Made by a program: the position numbers and the translations under genes
Part shown: positions 24,991 to 34,347 of the stretch, piece after piece
Layout of the letters: every line of letters starts with the position of its first letter
How positions within the stretch are numbered: the first letter of the stretch is position 1
Notes under the pieces: model-generated
The model's input: only the letters and a program-made list of their open reading frames with translations
Database searches by the model: none
Told to the model about the DNA's origin: nothing
Assembly (NCBI GenBank): GCA_964494625.1
Contig: CAZBRT010000003.1
Span: forward strand, 248,001-312,000
Direction of reading: 5' to 3'
From: UBA2784 sp964494625
Lineage (GTDB): Bacteria; Pseudomonadota; Alphaproteobacteria; Micropepsales; Micropepsaceae
Length of the DNA stretch: 64,000 nucleotides

Positions 24991-27900
24991 TCAAGCAGGC
25001 GGGCCATAGCCGCCGCCGCCGGGCGTCGCGACGACGATGGCGTCGCCCGGTGCCATTTCGGCGACATCCGCCCCCTTCAAGGCTTCAACCCTGCCATCGG
25101 CACGGCGGATGTGATTGACGCCGTGCGCCGCATCCAGACCGCCCGCAAGGCCGAACGGCCGCGTTTCGCGCCTGGTGGACAGGATGGAGCACGTCATCGC
25201 CTCGCGGAAACGCAGGGTGCGCACGACGCCATCTCCGCCGCGCCATTGACCATCGCCGCCAGAGCCCCTGCGGATGACAAACGACTCCACGATGACCGGG
25301 AAGCGGAACTCCAGAATCTCGGGATCAGTCAGGCGCGAATTTGTCATGTGGGTGTGGACGGCGCTGGCACCGTGAAAGCCCGGCCCCGCGCCCGCACCGC
25401 CGCAGATCGTCTCGTAGTACTGATGGCGGTCATTGCCGAAAGTGAGATTGTTCATGGTGCCCTGCGATGCCGCCATGGCGTTGAGCGCGCCCATAATCGC
25501 ATCGGTCAGCGCCTGACTTGTCTCCACATTGCCGGCGACGACAGCGGCGGGATAAGACGGCTTCAGCATTGACCCTTCCGGCACGATCAGCTGCAAAGGC
25601 CGCAGGCATCCCGCGTTCAGGGGAATGTCGGCATCGACGAGACAGCGGAAGGCATAGAGCACAGCGGCCTTGGTGACCGGTGCCGGGGCGTTGAAATTGT
25701 TGGGCTGCTGGGGCGATGTGCCGGTGAAGTCGATCACCGCACTGCGCGCCTTGCGGTCCACGCTGACACGCACCGCAATCTTCGCGCCGCCATCCATGGT
25801 GAGCGTGAAGGCACCATCCGAAAGCCGCCCGATGACCGAGCGGACCGCTTCTTCGGCCTGGTCCTGCACATGGCCCATATAGGCCCTGACGGTCCCAAGC
25901 CCGAAATGGGCGGTGGCCATGCCAAGCTCGATTGCGCCTTTCCGGCAGGCCGCGATCTGCGCCTTGAGATCAGCGATGTTGAGCGCGGAATTGCGTGAGG
26001 GATGCGGACCGGAGCCAAGAAGCGCACGCAGATCCGCCTCGTGAAAGGCGCCATTGCTTGCAATCTTCACATTGTCGATCAGCACGCCTTCCTCTTCCAC
26101 ACTGCGCGAGAAAGGCGGCATGGAGCCGGGCGAGATGCCACCGATATCGGCATGGTGGCCGCGCGCGGCGGTATAGAAAAGGATCCTTTCGCCCGCATCG
26201 TCGAATACCGGCATGACGACAGTAACATCGGGCAGATGCGTGCCGCCCGCATAAGGCGCGTTGAGCGCATAGACATCGCCATTGCGCATTTCAGGATGTG
26301 CAGCGCGTACGGCGGCGACACTCTCACCCATCGATCCCAGATGCACCGGCATGTGCGGCGCGTTGGCGATGAGATTGCCGTCGGCATCATAGATGGCGCA
26401 CGAGAAATCGAGCCGCTCCTTGATGTTGACGGAGCTTGCGGTCTTTTCCAGCGTCAGGCCCATCTGCTCGGCAATCGACATGAAAAGATTGGCGAAAAGT
26501 TCTACACGGACGGGATCGGGGCGAACAGGATCGGGCGCTGCCGCAAGTGCATCGTTTTTCCCCACGCCCGCCATCGAGGCAGCGCGCGGTGTGAAGCGGG
26601 TGAGGTGGAGATTGCCCTGCGCCGTCTTTCGCGCCTGCCAGCCCGGCTCGATGACGATGGTGGACAGCGGTTCGGTGATGAGGGCAGGGCCTTTGATCGT
26701 GTCGCCGGGGGCGAGGTCTTGCGCCGCGTGAACCGGCGCGTCATGCCATTGCCCGTTGGCGAACAATTTTGTGGAAATGATGGGCCGGGCGTTCTCGCGG
26801 CCAGATGATCGCTCGGATGATGGAGAAGAAGCTGGCGCGGGCGGTTGCGATGACAGGCCTTCGACCGAAAGCGACTCCGCCACGACGGGTTTGGTCTCAT
26901 CCGAAAAGCCGAAGCGCTGGCGGTGAAGCGCCGTGAAGGCCGCGCGCATGACGTCGATGGCGTCAAGCGGCACTTCCAGCGTGGTATCGGCGCCGTCGTA
27001 GCGCAGATGAAGCGTCGCGCTCACATGGATGCGATCGGCCTCCGCGCCCTGCGCCATCACATCCGTCCGGACTTTTGCGGCCAGTTCTGCCGAAGTCTCA
27101 CGCGCGCGCGACAGGGTTTCGGGCGTAAGCATCGCGAGGATCGCCGCATCAAGCTGCACGCGGATGCCGGTCTGGCCGATGCCAAAGGCTGAAAGCACAC
27201 CGGCATAGCGGTGGATGAAGATGCTCTCCATGCCCAACGCGTCGGCAACGCGCGCTGCCAATTGTCCACCCGCTCCGCCAAAGCAGGAGAGCGTGTATTC
27301 GGTGACATCGTATCCGCGCGCGACCGAAATTTTTCGGATGGCCTGCGCCATGTTGTCGACAGCGATGTCGAGAAATCCGTCGGCCGTATCCGCCGGCGTC
27401 CTGCCGAGGGAAGTCGCCAATGCCTGGAACTTGTCGTCAACCGTCGCGCGATCAAGTTTCTCCGCACCTGACTTGCCGAAGATCGCGGGAAAGAATTCCG
27501 GGTGGATACGGCCCGTCATCAGATTGGCATCGGTGACAGTCAAGGGTCCGCCATTGCGGTAGCAGGCGGGCCCCGGCATGGCGCCTGCGCTTTCCGGGCC
27601 TGCACGCAGGCGGCCATGGGCGTGCACCAGGATCGAGCCGCCACCGGCGGCAACCGTATTGACGGCGAGCATCGGCACGCGCAGGCGCACACCGGCAACG
27701 GACGTTTCCTGCACGCGCTCGTAGGCGCCGGCAAAATGCGAGACGTCGGTCGAGGTGCCGCCCATGTCGAAGCCGATGAGTTTTTCAAAACCCTCCGCGC
27801 GCGCCGTCTCCACATGGCCGACAACACCGCCCGCCGGTCCCGAGAGCACGGCATCACGGCCACGGAAGTGATCTGCGCTTGCCAAGCCGCCATTCGACTG

Positions 27901-28674
27901 CATGAAATAGAGGCTCACACCCTTGAGCGATGTGGCCACCTGATCGACATAACGGCGCAGCACGGGCGATAGATAGGCGTCGGCAACCGACGTATCACCC
28001 CGGCCGATGAAGCGGATGAGCGGCGACACGTCGTGACTGGCCGAGATCTGGTCAAAGCCCGCTTCACGGGCGAGCTGTGCCGCGCGTTTCTCATGCTCCG
28101 GCCAGCGATAGCCATGCATGAAGACAATGGCCACGGAAGAAAATCCCTCCGCCCGTGCCGCCGCAAGTTGCGCGCGCAGGTGCGACTCATCAAGCGCCCG
28201 CTCGATAGTGCCGTCGGCCAGCACACGCTCGTCAGCCTCGATCACATGCGTATGCAGCGGCGCGGGCAATTCGATCTTGCGGACAAATAGTTTGGGGCGG
28301 TGCTGCGTGCCGATGCGCAATTGATCGGCAAAGCCCCCGGTCGTGACCAGAAGCGTGCGGGCACCCTTGCGCTCCAAGAGGGCATTGGTTGCAACTGTCG
28401 TCCCCAGCTTGACCGCCCGGATGCGCGCGGTCGGCAATTCCGCGTGTGGCGCAAGGCCAAGGATGCGGCGGATGCCTTCAATCGCCGCGTCACCATATTG
28501 AGCGGGATTCTCGGACAGGAGCTTGGCCGTGGTGATGCCACCGCCGGGCGCGCGCGCCACGATGTCCGTGAACGTGCCGCCGCGATCGATCCAGAATTCC
28601 CAGGCGCGTTGCGCCTGTGGCCAGAACTCCCAGGCGCCATCGGCGGCGGGCGGTGCTACAGAAGGTGTCGCCAT
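24991..28674 (-). CDS. 5-oxoprolinase / hydantoinase HyuA–HyuB fusion
   Basis: The 1227-residue protein combines a HyuA-type ATPase half (FWIDRGGTFTDIVAR, VKLGTTVATNALLERKG, GFDMGGTSTDVSHFAG) and a HyuB half. The HyuB half contains LDFSCAIYDADGNLIANAPHMPVHLGSMG, RGHHADIGGISPGSMPP and RGGSGGDGQWRGGDG. This architecture is that of ATP-dependent 5-oxoprolinase, which opens 5-oxoproline to glutamate; N-methylhydantoinases are related. ATG at 28672–28674 starts near the expected N-terminus; upstream in-frame starts would overlap the divergent gene. The N-terminus carries a 10-codon tandem duplication (AWEFW twice). It is cytosolic. Confidence 0.92.
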   Translation of the reverse strand: MATPSVAPPAADGAWEFWPQAQRAWEFWIDRGGTFTDIVARAPGGGITTAKLLSENPAQYGDAAIEGIRRILGLAPHAELPTARIRAVKLGTTVATNALLERKGARTLLVTTGGFADQLRIGTQHRPKLFVRKIELPAPLHTHVIEADERVLADGTIERALDESHLRAQLAAARAEGFSSVAIVFMHGYRWPEHEKRAAQLAREAGFDQISASHDVSPLIRFIGRGDTSVADAYLSPVLRRYVDQVATSLKGVSLYFMQSNGGLASADHFRGRDAVLSGPAGGVVGHVETARAEGFEKLIGFDMGGTSTDVSHFAGAYERVQETSVAGVRLRVPMLAVNTVAAGGGSILVHAHGRLRAGPESAGAMPGPACYRNGGPLTVTDANLMTGRIHPEFFPAIFGKSGAEKLDRATVDDKFQALATSLGRTPADTADGFLDIAVDNMAQAIRKISVARGYDVTEYTLSCFGGAGGQLAARVADALGMESIFIHRYAGVLSAFGIGQTGIRVQLDAAILAMLTPETLSRARETSAELAAKVRTDVMAQGAEADRIHVSATLHLRYDGADTTLEVPLDAIDVMRAAFTALHRQRFGFSDETKPVVAESLSVEGLSSQPPAPASSPSSERSSGRENARPIISTKLFANGQWHDAPVHAAQDLAPGDTIKGPALITEPLSTIVIEPGWQARKTAQGNLHLTRFTPRAASMAGVGKNDALAAAPDPVRPDPVRVELFANLFMSIAEQMGLTLEKTASSVNIKERLDFSCAIYDADGNLIANAPHMPVHLGSMGESVAAVRAAHPEMRNGDVYALNAPYAGGTHLPDVTVVMPVFDDAGERILFYTAARGHHADIGGISPGSMPPFSRSVEEEGVLIDNVKIASNGAFHEADLRALLGSGPHPSRNSALNIADLKAQIAACRKGAIELGMATAHFGLGTVRAYMGHVQDQAEEAVRSVIGRLSDGAFTLTMDGGAKIAVRVSVDRKARSAVIDFTGTSPQQPNNFNAPAPVTKAAVLYAFRCLVDADIPLNAGCLRPLQLIVPEGSMLKPSYPAAVVAGNVETSQALTDAIMGALNAMAASQGTMNNLTFGNDRHQYYETICGGAGAGPGFHGASAVHTHMTNSRLTDPEILEFRFPVIVESFVIRRGSGGDGQWRGGDGVVRTLRFREAMTCSILSTRRETRPFGLAGGLDAAHGVNHIRRADGRVEALKGADVAEMAPGDAIVVATPGGGGYGPPA

Positions 28675-28704
28675 TTTGCCGAGATTGGCGTATCTCGTGA
28701 CCTC

Positions 28705-29412
28705 ATGTCCATCTGGGGAAAAATCGGCGGAGCGGCGGCGGGTTTCGTCCTGGGCGGAGGACCGCTCGGTGCGCTGGTCGGCGCGCTGGCGGGTCATTTC
28801 GCCTTTGACCGGCCGGCAGGCGAAGACGTTGTCTTCTCGCTCGCCATGATCGCGCTTTCAGCCAAGATGGCCAAGGCCGACGGCATCGTGACGGATGCGG
28901 AGTTCAAGGCCTTCAAGCAGGTGGTCAAGGTGCCGCCCGAGGACGAGCGCAGCGTCAAGCGCATGTTCGATTTCGCGCGGCGCGACATCGCGGGATATGA
29001 GGCCTATGCGTCGCAGATTGCCGGGCTCTTCCGCTCCCGGCCCGGGGTTCTGGAAGATCTGCTTGACGGTCTCTTCTTCATTGCGGCGGCGGATGATGCG
29101 CTGCATGACGCGGAAATCAGCTTCCTCAAGCGTGTCGCCGAAATCTTCGGCCTGAGCGAGAGCGCCTTCAACCGCCTGTGTGCGGCCTATGGCGGCCCTT
29201 GCGCGCCCGACCCCTATGCGCTTCTCAATGCCGATCCCAAGGACAGCGACGCGGATTTGCGCAAGGCCTATCTCTTTGCCGTGCGCGAGAACCATCCCGA
29301 TACGCTGAAGGGGCGCGGCGTGCCGGAGGAGTTTCTCGCCATTGCCAATGAAAAGCTCGCGCGCATCAATGCGGCGTGGGAACTCATCTGCAAGGAGCGT
29401 GGCCTCAAATGA
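28705..29412 (+). CDS. djlA: DjlA-like co-chaperone (TerB-like plus C-terminal J domain)
   Basis: The 235-residue protein has a glycine-rich hydrophobic N-terminus (GAAAGFVLGGGPLGALVGALAG) and a TerB-like helical domain (about 45–150, ALSAKMAKADGIVTDAEFKAF). A C-terminal J domain at about 170–235 contains the HPD motif (ENHPDTLKG). It should stimulate DnaK at the inner membrane. The start lies only 30 bases from the divergent oxoprolinase start. The stop overlaps the start of the amidase (ATGA). Confidence 0.9.
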   Translation: MSIWGKIGGAAAGFVLGGGPLGALVGALAGHFAFDRPAGEDVVFSLAMIALSAKMAKADGIVTDAEFKAFKQVVKVPPEDERSVKRMFDFARRDIAGYEAYASQIAGLFRSRPGVLEDLLDGLFFIAAADDALHDAEISFLKRVAEIFGLSESAFNRLCAAYGGPCAPDPYALLNADPKDSDADLRKAYLFAVRENHPDTLKGRGVPEEFLAIANEKLARINAAWELICKERGLK

Positions 29413-30101
29413 GCGCGGATGATTTCATCGCCCGACCGTCGCCCAATTTCGACAGCAGGGGCGGGCGCGCCATCGACATGCTGGTCATGCACTATACCGG
29501 CATGACCAGTGCGGAGGGGGCGATTGCGCGCCTGTGCGATCCTGTGGCCAAGGTCAGCGCGCATTATGTGCTGGATGAGGACGGCACGGTTTTTCAACTG
29601 GTGGCAGAGGAGGCGCGCGCCTATCACGCCGGCATTTCCTTCTGGGCAGGCGAGGCCGGCATGAATGCCTGCTCCATCGGGATCGAGATCGTCAATCCGG
29701 GGCATGAGTTCGGCTATCGCGATTTTCCCGAGCCACAGATCGCGCGGCTGATCGCGCTGTCGCAGGGCATCATTTCGCGTCATGGCATTCCGCCGTCGCG
29801 CATTGTCGGCCATTCCGACATTGCGCCCGCGCGCAAGATTGATCCCGGCGAGAAATTTCCCTGGGCGCGGCTTGCGCGTGCGGGGATTGGCCTCTGGCCG
29901 CATGATGCGCCGGGTCACTTGACGGGCGACGCAGCCGAAATACTCGCGCGCATCGGCTATGGCGTCAGGCCGCAGGTGGATGTGGCGCTTGAAACCGTCA
30001 TCGCCGCCTTCCAGCGCCGGTTCCGCGTGTCATGCATCGACGGGCAATGGGATGGGGAATGCGCGCGCATTGCCGCCTCACTGGTTTCCCAATTGGCTTG
30101 A
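29409..30101 (+). CDS. N-acetylmuramoyl-L-alanine amidase (Amidase_2, AmiD/AmpD type)
   Basis: The 230-residue amidase cleaves the lactyl-Ala bond of peptidoglycan or its turnover fragments. Zinc-site motifs are VMHYTGMTSAEGAI, NACSIGIEIVNPGHEFGY and IVGHSDIAPARKIDPGEKF. A C-terminal peptidoglycan-binding-like helical domain (about 175–228, TVIAAFQRRFRVSCIDG) follows. No signal peptide is visible, which favours an AmpD-like cytosolic recycling role, though AmiD-like export cannot be excluded. It is translationally coupled to djlA, and rnpB follows. Confidence 0.9.
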   Translation: MSADDFIARPSPNFDSRGGRAIDMLVMHYTGMTSAEGAIARLCDPVAKVSAHYVLDEDGTVFQLVAEEARAYHAGISFWAGEAGMNACSIGIEIVNPGHEFGYRDFPEPQIARLIALSQGIISRHGIPPSRIVGHSDIAPARKIDPGEKFPWARLARAGIGLWPHDAPGHLTGDAAEILARIGYGVRPQVDVALETVIAAFQRRFRVSCIDGQWDGECARIAASLVSQLA

Positions 30102-30132
30102 CGTTTCGGCCGCGCCAGCGCATCTCACTCAA

Positions 30133-30500
30133 GCCAGATGGCCGGATGACCGCGCTTTGCCGCAAGGTGGGGCGAGGAAAGTCCGGGCTCCACGGAAATA
30201 CGGTGCCGGGTAACTCCCGGCGGGGGCGACCCCAGGGACAGCGCCACAGAGAACAGACCGCCTTGTTCCCAAAAGGAAAAAGGTAAGGGTGAAACGGTGC
30301 GGCAAGAGCGCACCGCGCGACCGGCAACGGAAGCGGCACGGCAAGCCCCACCGGGAGCAAGACCAAATAGGGATGGCACATGGCCCGTTTCCGGGTCGCT
30401 GTCCGGGTTGGTCGCACGAACCCGTCGGTAACGGCGGGTCCAGAGGAATGGTCATCCCCTGCTTGCAGGGACAGAACCCGGCTTACAGGCCATCTGGCGC
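30133..30500 (+). ncRNA. rnpB: RNase P RNA (bacterial class A)
   Basis: Universal RNase P RNA segments are in order: GAGGAAAGTCCGGGCTCC near 30173, ACAGAGAACAGACCGCC near 30246, GGTAAGGGTGAAACGGTGCG near 30281, and ACAGAACCCGGCTTA near 30471. The ends are set by helix P1, GCCAGATGGCC (30133–30143) pairing perfectly with GGCCATCTGGC (30488–30498). The RNA matures the 5' ends of tRNAs with RnpA. Its place between a cell-wall amidase and mraZ is common in alphaproteobacteria. Confidence 0.97.
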
Positions 30501-30753
30501 TTCTCTTTTCACGTCCCTCAAGCATTGGGATTTTGTGCGGTGCAGCAGCATATGTTGCATTTTTGTTCGCGCGTGGTAACCTAATAACCGGCTGAAAGGC
30601 TTGATAATTTTCCGTTTCCACGTTGACGCCCATTTAATCCCATGTTAACCCATATTGTCCCAACGGGCGGGGATCGGGGCGATTGGCTGACAAAAATGAC
30701 GGGCGGTCATTTCCAGCCAGTATTGGGTTTCTCCGCGCAAATGTGGTGCGCGC
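30501..30753 (+). promoter_or_regulatory. mraZ promoter region
   Basis: This gap between rnpB and mraZ carries no gene. It holds a possible -35 TTGACG at 30623–30628 followed by the four CCCA boxes listed separately, so the boxes overlap the likely promoter. A T-rich stretch around 30535–30560 may take part in rnpB termination. No clear Shine–Dalgarno sequence precedes mraZ. Confidence 0.5.
30629..30662 (-). promoter_or_regulatory. MraZ operator: four TGGG boxes with 10-bp period
   Basis: CCCA occurs at 30629–30632, 30639–30642, 30649–30652 and 30659–30662, that is, TGGGN on the minus strand every 10 bp. E. coli MraZ is known to bind TGGGN direct repeats separated by five bases, which gives the same period. 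The mraZ gene starts 91 bases downstream, so autorepression of the dcw cluster is very likely. Confidence 0.85.
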
Positions 30754-31233
30754 ATGTCGGGAACATTCTTCTCGGCCATTACGAACAAGATCGACGCGAA
30801 GGGCCGGGTATCCGTGCCCGCAAAGTTCCGCGCGGTCATCGAAGGCGCCCCCCAACAATGCTTCTTCGGATTCGCGTCGCTGGTCGGGCCGGTGGTCGAA
30901 GTTTACACGCCCGCCGGGATGGACGCGTTCAGCGCGCGCATCAACGCCTTCGACAAATACTCGCCCCAGCGCCAGGCTTTCGAACTTGCGGTGCTTTCGG
31001 CGGCGCACGAGCTGCAGCTTGATCCCGAAGGCCGGATCATCGTGCCGCAAAACCTTCTGTCCCACGCCAGGCTCTCCAGCCACGCGACCTTTGTCGGCGT
31101 CGGCAACAATTTTGAAATCTGGGAACCTGCCGCCTATGAAGCGCGCCTTGCTGCCGCGCGCGAGGAAGCGCTGCGCAACATTGCGCTGCTCTCGGGGCCA
31201 TGGCCCGGTGCCAACGGCACGGGAGGCGTCTGA
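30754..31233 (+). CDS. mraZ: transcriptional regulator MraZ
   Basis: The 159-residue DNA-binding protein has two SpoVT/AbrB-like halves: FFSAITNKIDAKGRVSVPAKFR, and LSAAHELQLDPEGRIIVPQNLL. MraZ represses its own promoter and the dcw cluster through direct repeats, four of which lie just upstream. Its stop codon overlaps the rsmH start by one base (TGATG). Confidence 0.96.
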   Translation: MSGTFFSAITNKIDAKGRVSVPAKFRAVIEGAPQQCFFGFASLVGPVVEVYTPAGMDAFSARINAFDKYSPQRQAFELAVLSAAHELQLDPEGRIIVPQNLLSHARLSSHATFVGVGNNFEIWEPAAYEARLAAAREEALRNIALLSGPWPGANGTGGV

Positions 31234-32240
31234 TGGCCGACGCGCCGCACATTCCCGTCCTGCTCGCCGAGGTGATGGCGGCCCTCGATCCGCATGACGG
31301 CGGCCTTTATGTTGACGGCACGTTTGGCGCGGGCGGGTACACGCGCGCGCTTCTGGCGTCGGCGGAATGCAGTGTGATCGGCATTGACCGTGATCCTTCG
31401 GCCCTTTCGCGTGGGAGCCTGCTCGCCACGCAAATGTCCGGGCGGTTGACCCTGATCGACGGCTGCTTTGGCGACATGGAAACGCTGCTCGCGGAACGTG
31501 ACATCAGCGCGGTCGACGGCATCACACTTGATGTCGGCGTCTCGTCCATGCAGATCGACGAGGCCGCGCGCGGTTTTTCCTTCATGAAGGACGGGCCGCT
31601 CGACATGCGGATGAGCGGCAGCGGCCCAAGTGCTGCAGATGCCGTCAATGCGCTGGCCGAGCGCGACCTTTCGGAAGTCATCGCGGTCTATGGCGAGGAG
31701 CGCAAGGCGCGCGCGGTTGCGCGTGCCATCGTGAAAGCGCGCGGCGAAAAGAGGATCACGCGCACCGGCGAACTGGCCGACATCGTCACACGCGCGCTGG
31801 GGCCGGCGGCCAAGGCCTCCGGCATCCATCCCGCGACGCGGACATTCCAGGCACTGCGCATCTATGTGAATGACGAGCTTGGCGAGTTGTCGCGCGGGCT
31901 TGAAGCAGCCGAACGCCTCCTGAAGCCGGAAGGCCGGCTTGCCGTCGTCTCGTTCCATTCGCTCGAGGACAGGCTGGTCAAAACCTTCCTGCGCACGCGC
32001 TCGGAAGTGCCGGTTGGATCGCGCCATGCGCCGCCTGCCGCAATAACGGCTCCCAGTTTCACGCTGATTGAACGCGGTGGCGTCATTGCGGGCGACGATG
32101 AAATCGCCCGCAACCCGCGCGCCCGCTCCGCGCGGCTTCGTGCGGCTGCGCGCACCCAAGCGCCAGCCCATGTTTCCGGCGATGCCGGAATTGCCCTTCG
32201 TGCCTTGCCCGCTTCACGTCTCCACGAGGTTGTGACATGA
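31233..32240 (+). CDS. rsmH: 16S rRNA m4C1402 methyltransferase RsmH (MraW)
   Basis: The 335-residue enzyme methylates N4 of C1402 in 16S rRNA. Signatures are HIPVLLAEVMAAL, the SAM-binding YVDGTFGAGGYTRALL, LDVGVSSMQIDEAARGFSF, RTFQALRIYVNDELGEL and VVSFHSLEDRLVK. The start follows the mraZ stop by reuse of an A; an upstream in-frame ATG at 31200 would overlap mraZ further. Confidence 0.96.
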   Translation: MADAPHIPVLLAEVMAALDPHDGGLYVDGTFGAGGYTRALLASAECSVIGIDRDPSALSRGSLLATQMSGRLTLIDGCFGDMETLLAERDISAVDGITLDVGVSSMQIDEAARGFSFMKDGPLDMRMSGSGPSAADAVNALAERDLSEVIAVYGEERKARAVARAIVKARGEKRITRTGELADIVTRALGPAAKASGIHPATRTFQALRIYVNDELGELSRGLEAAERLLKPEGRLAVVSFHSLEDRLVKTFLRTRSEVPVGSRHAPPAAITAPSFTLIERGGVIAGDDEIARNPRARSARLRAAARTQAPAHVSGDAGIALRALPASRLHEVVT

Positions 32241-32653
32241 CCCGCTTCCTCAATTTCCTCGTCATTGTGATTACCGCTTTCATCTGCTTCAGCCTCTACA
32301 GCATTACGCATGAGGCACAGGAGCGGGCGTCGGATCTTGCCCGGCTTGAGGACATGATCGAGGCGGAGCGCCGCGCGATCCTGGTGCTCAAGGCCGAGTG
32401 GTCGCATCTCTCGCAACCCGGACGCATCCAGAAGCTCGCGAGCATCCATCTCGGCCTTGCGCCCGTATCGGCGGCGACGATCGCTTCATTCAGCGACATT
32501 CACGACCGGCCGGTTGACGCGACCATGATCGCAGCGCTTCCCGATGCAGCGGAAGCCGATACGGTCGCGATGGCCTTGCCTTTGGATGAAGACGCGCCGG
32601 TGATGCCGCGCCGCAAGCCTGAAAATGGCGTGATGACAGCGCAAGTGGAGTAG
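32237..32653 (+). CDS. ftsL: cell division protein FtsL
   Basis: The 138-residue bitopic protein has a transmembrane helix at about 5–22 (LNFLVIVITAFICFSLYSI). A coiled-coil periplasmic part follows (EAQERASDLARLEDMIEAERR, WSHLSQPGRIQKLAS). FtsL acts with FtsB and FtsQ to license FtsWI. The C-terminal 50 residues are acidic and proline-rich. It overlaps rsmH by four bases. Confidence 0.9.
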   Translation: MTRFLNFLVIVITAFICFSLYSITHEAQERASDLARLEDMIEAERRAILVLKAEWSHLSQPGRIQKLASIHLGLAPVSAATIASFSDIHDRPVDATMIAALPDAAEADTVAMALPLDEDAPVMPRRKPENGVMTAQVE

Positions 32654-32658
32654 TTGCG

Positions 32659-34344
32659 ATGGCAGGACGCAATTTCCATTCCGGCCATGAAGCGCCAGGC
32701 GCCGTGATGCGCAAGCGCATCGTGCTGGCGGGCGCCCTCTTTGTCGTCGCGTTTGCCGTGATTGGCGGGCGCATGGTCCAATTGATGGGCATCCGCGGCG
32801 GCAGTGATCCCGCCGCGATCATCGGCGTGCGCCCACCTGCGCCCGAAGTGATGCGCGCGGATATCGTTGACCGCGATGGCCGGCAGCTTGCAACTGACCT
32901 TGCGGTTGCGACCCTTTATGCTGACGCTGCAGATGTGTGGGACGCTGCTGAAGCCGTGCGCGCGCTTCAGGGCATTTTCCCCGAGATTGACGGCACGTCC
33001 CTGGAAGCACGGCTTGCCGCGGGCCGTGGACGCATCCTCATCAAGCGCGATCTCTCGCCCCGCCAGCAGGCGGCGGTGCAGCAGCTCGGACTTGCCGGCC
33101 TTTCCTTCGACACCGAGATGCGGCGCGTTTATCCCAACGGCACGGCGGCGGCCCATGTGCTCGGCTATGTCGGCACGGACAATCACGGTCTTGCCGGCGT
33201 CGAGCGGCGCTTCGACGAGACGATGACAGCGGCCGGAGCCGATGCGGTGGCACTCGCCATCGATCTGCGCGTGCAGCACGTGCTGGATGACGAACTGGCC
33301 AAGGCGATGGCGGAGTTCCGCGCGGTCGGGGCGGCCGGCATCGTGATGGATGTGCATACGGGCGAAGTCATCGCCATGTCGTCGCTGCCCGCTTTTGACC
33401 CGAATGACTTTGGTGCCGCTCCGGCCGAGGTGCGCCGCAGCCGCGCGACTTCCGACGTGTTCGAGATGGGCTCGACTTTCAAGATCTTCAACACGGCGAT
33501 GGCGCTTGATTCCGGCCTCGTCTCGCTTGACGACAGGTTTGATGCGCGCAATCCGATCATTTCCGGCGGGTTCAGGATCCGTGATTTCCACGCGCAGGCA
33601 CGCGTCATGAATGTTGCCGAAATCTTCGAGCATTCCTCGAATATCGGCTCTGCCCACATGGCCATGGTTGTCGGCGGCGAGCGGCAGCGCGCGTTTCTTG
33701 GTTCACTCGGACTTCTGGAGCCGACGCGTCTTGAGCTTCCCGAGAATGCGCGGCCCATCGTTCCGGGCGAGTGGAGCGACCTTACCGTGATGACCATCTC
33801 TTATGGTCACGGCATTTCGGTGTCACCCTTGCAGGTCGCATCAGCTGTCTCAGCGATGGCGAATGGCGGATTCTTTGTCGAGCCGACGCTGCTGCGCCGG
33901 GCGCCGGGAAGCGAATTGCCGCGCCGCCGCGTCATCAGCGACGATACAAGCGCGGAAATGCTGCGCCTGATGCGCCTTGTCGTCGCCAAAGGCACGGGTC
34001 GTCAGGCTGACGTGGAAGGCTATCCGGTTGCAGGCAAGACCGGCACGGCGGAGAAGCCGGTCAATGGCCGCTATGACCGGGACGCACTGATTTCGTCATT
34101 CGTCGGCGTGTTCCCTTCCGATGAACCTGAATATCTCGTCTTCGTCCTCCTCGATGAACCAAAGCCGACGCCGCAGACATACGGTTATGCGACGGCAGGC
34201 TGGACCGCGGCACCGACGACGGCGCACATCGTCGCGCGCATCGGCCCCCTTCTTGGTATCGCGCCCCGGTTGGCACCGCGCGAGGACGACGAACGCGCTG
34301 ACAGCGGCGGCTCGAACCTTGCTCAAGCAGGCGAGGATCGCTGA
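32659..34344 (+). CDS. ftsI: septal peptidoglycan transpeptidase FtsI (PBP3)
   Basis: The 561-residue class B penicillin-binding protein has a membrane helix at about 20–42, a dimerisation/pedestal region (MRADIVDRDGRQLATDLA) and the transpeptidase domain. Active-site motifs are Ser272-Thr-Phe-Lys275, Ser326-Ser-Asn328 and Lys460-Thr-Gly-Thr463. It crosslinks septal wall with FtsW. A ribosome site GTGGAG precedes the ATG, five bases after ftsL. Confidence 0.96.
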   Translation: MAGRNFHSGHEAPGAVMRKRIVLAGALFVVAFAVIGGRMVQLMGIRGGSDPAAIIGVRPPAPEVMRADIVDRDGRQLATDLAVATLYADAADVWDAAEAVRALQGIFPEIDGTSLEARLAAGRGRILIKRDLSPRQQAAVQQLGLAGLSFDTEMRRVYPNGTAAAHVLGYVGTDNHGLAGVERRFDETMTAAGADAVALAIDLRVQHVLDDELAKAMAEFRAVGAAGIVMDVHTGEVIAMSSLPAFDPNDFGAAPAEVRRSRATSDVFEMGSTFKIFNTAMALDSGLVSLDDRFDARNPIISGGFRIRDFHAQARVMNVAEIFEHSSNIGSAHMAMVVGGERQRAFLGSLGLLEPTRLELPENARPIVPGEWSDLTVMTISYGHGISVSPLQVASAVSAMANGGFFVEPTLLRRAPGSELPRRRVISDDTSAEMLRLMRLVVAKGTGRQADVEGYPVAGKTGTAEKPVNGRYDRDALISSFVGVFPSDEPEYLVFVLLDEPKPTPQTYGYATAGWTAAPTTAHIVARIGPLLGIAPRLAPREDDERADSGGSNLAQAGEDR

Positions 34345-34347
34345 CCC

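Noticed and set aside
30133..30500. Small coding frames over the amidase–mraZ gap
   Set aside because: The interval is RNase P RNA with all universal segments.
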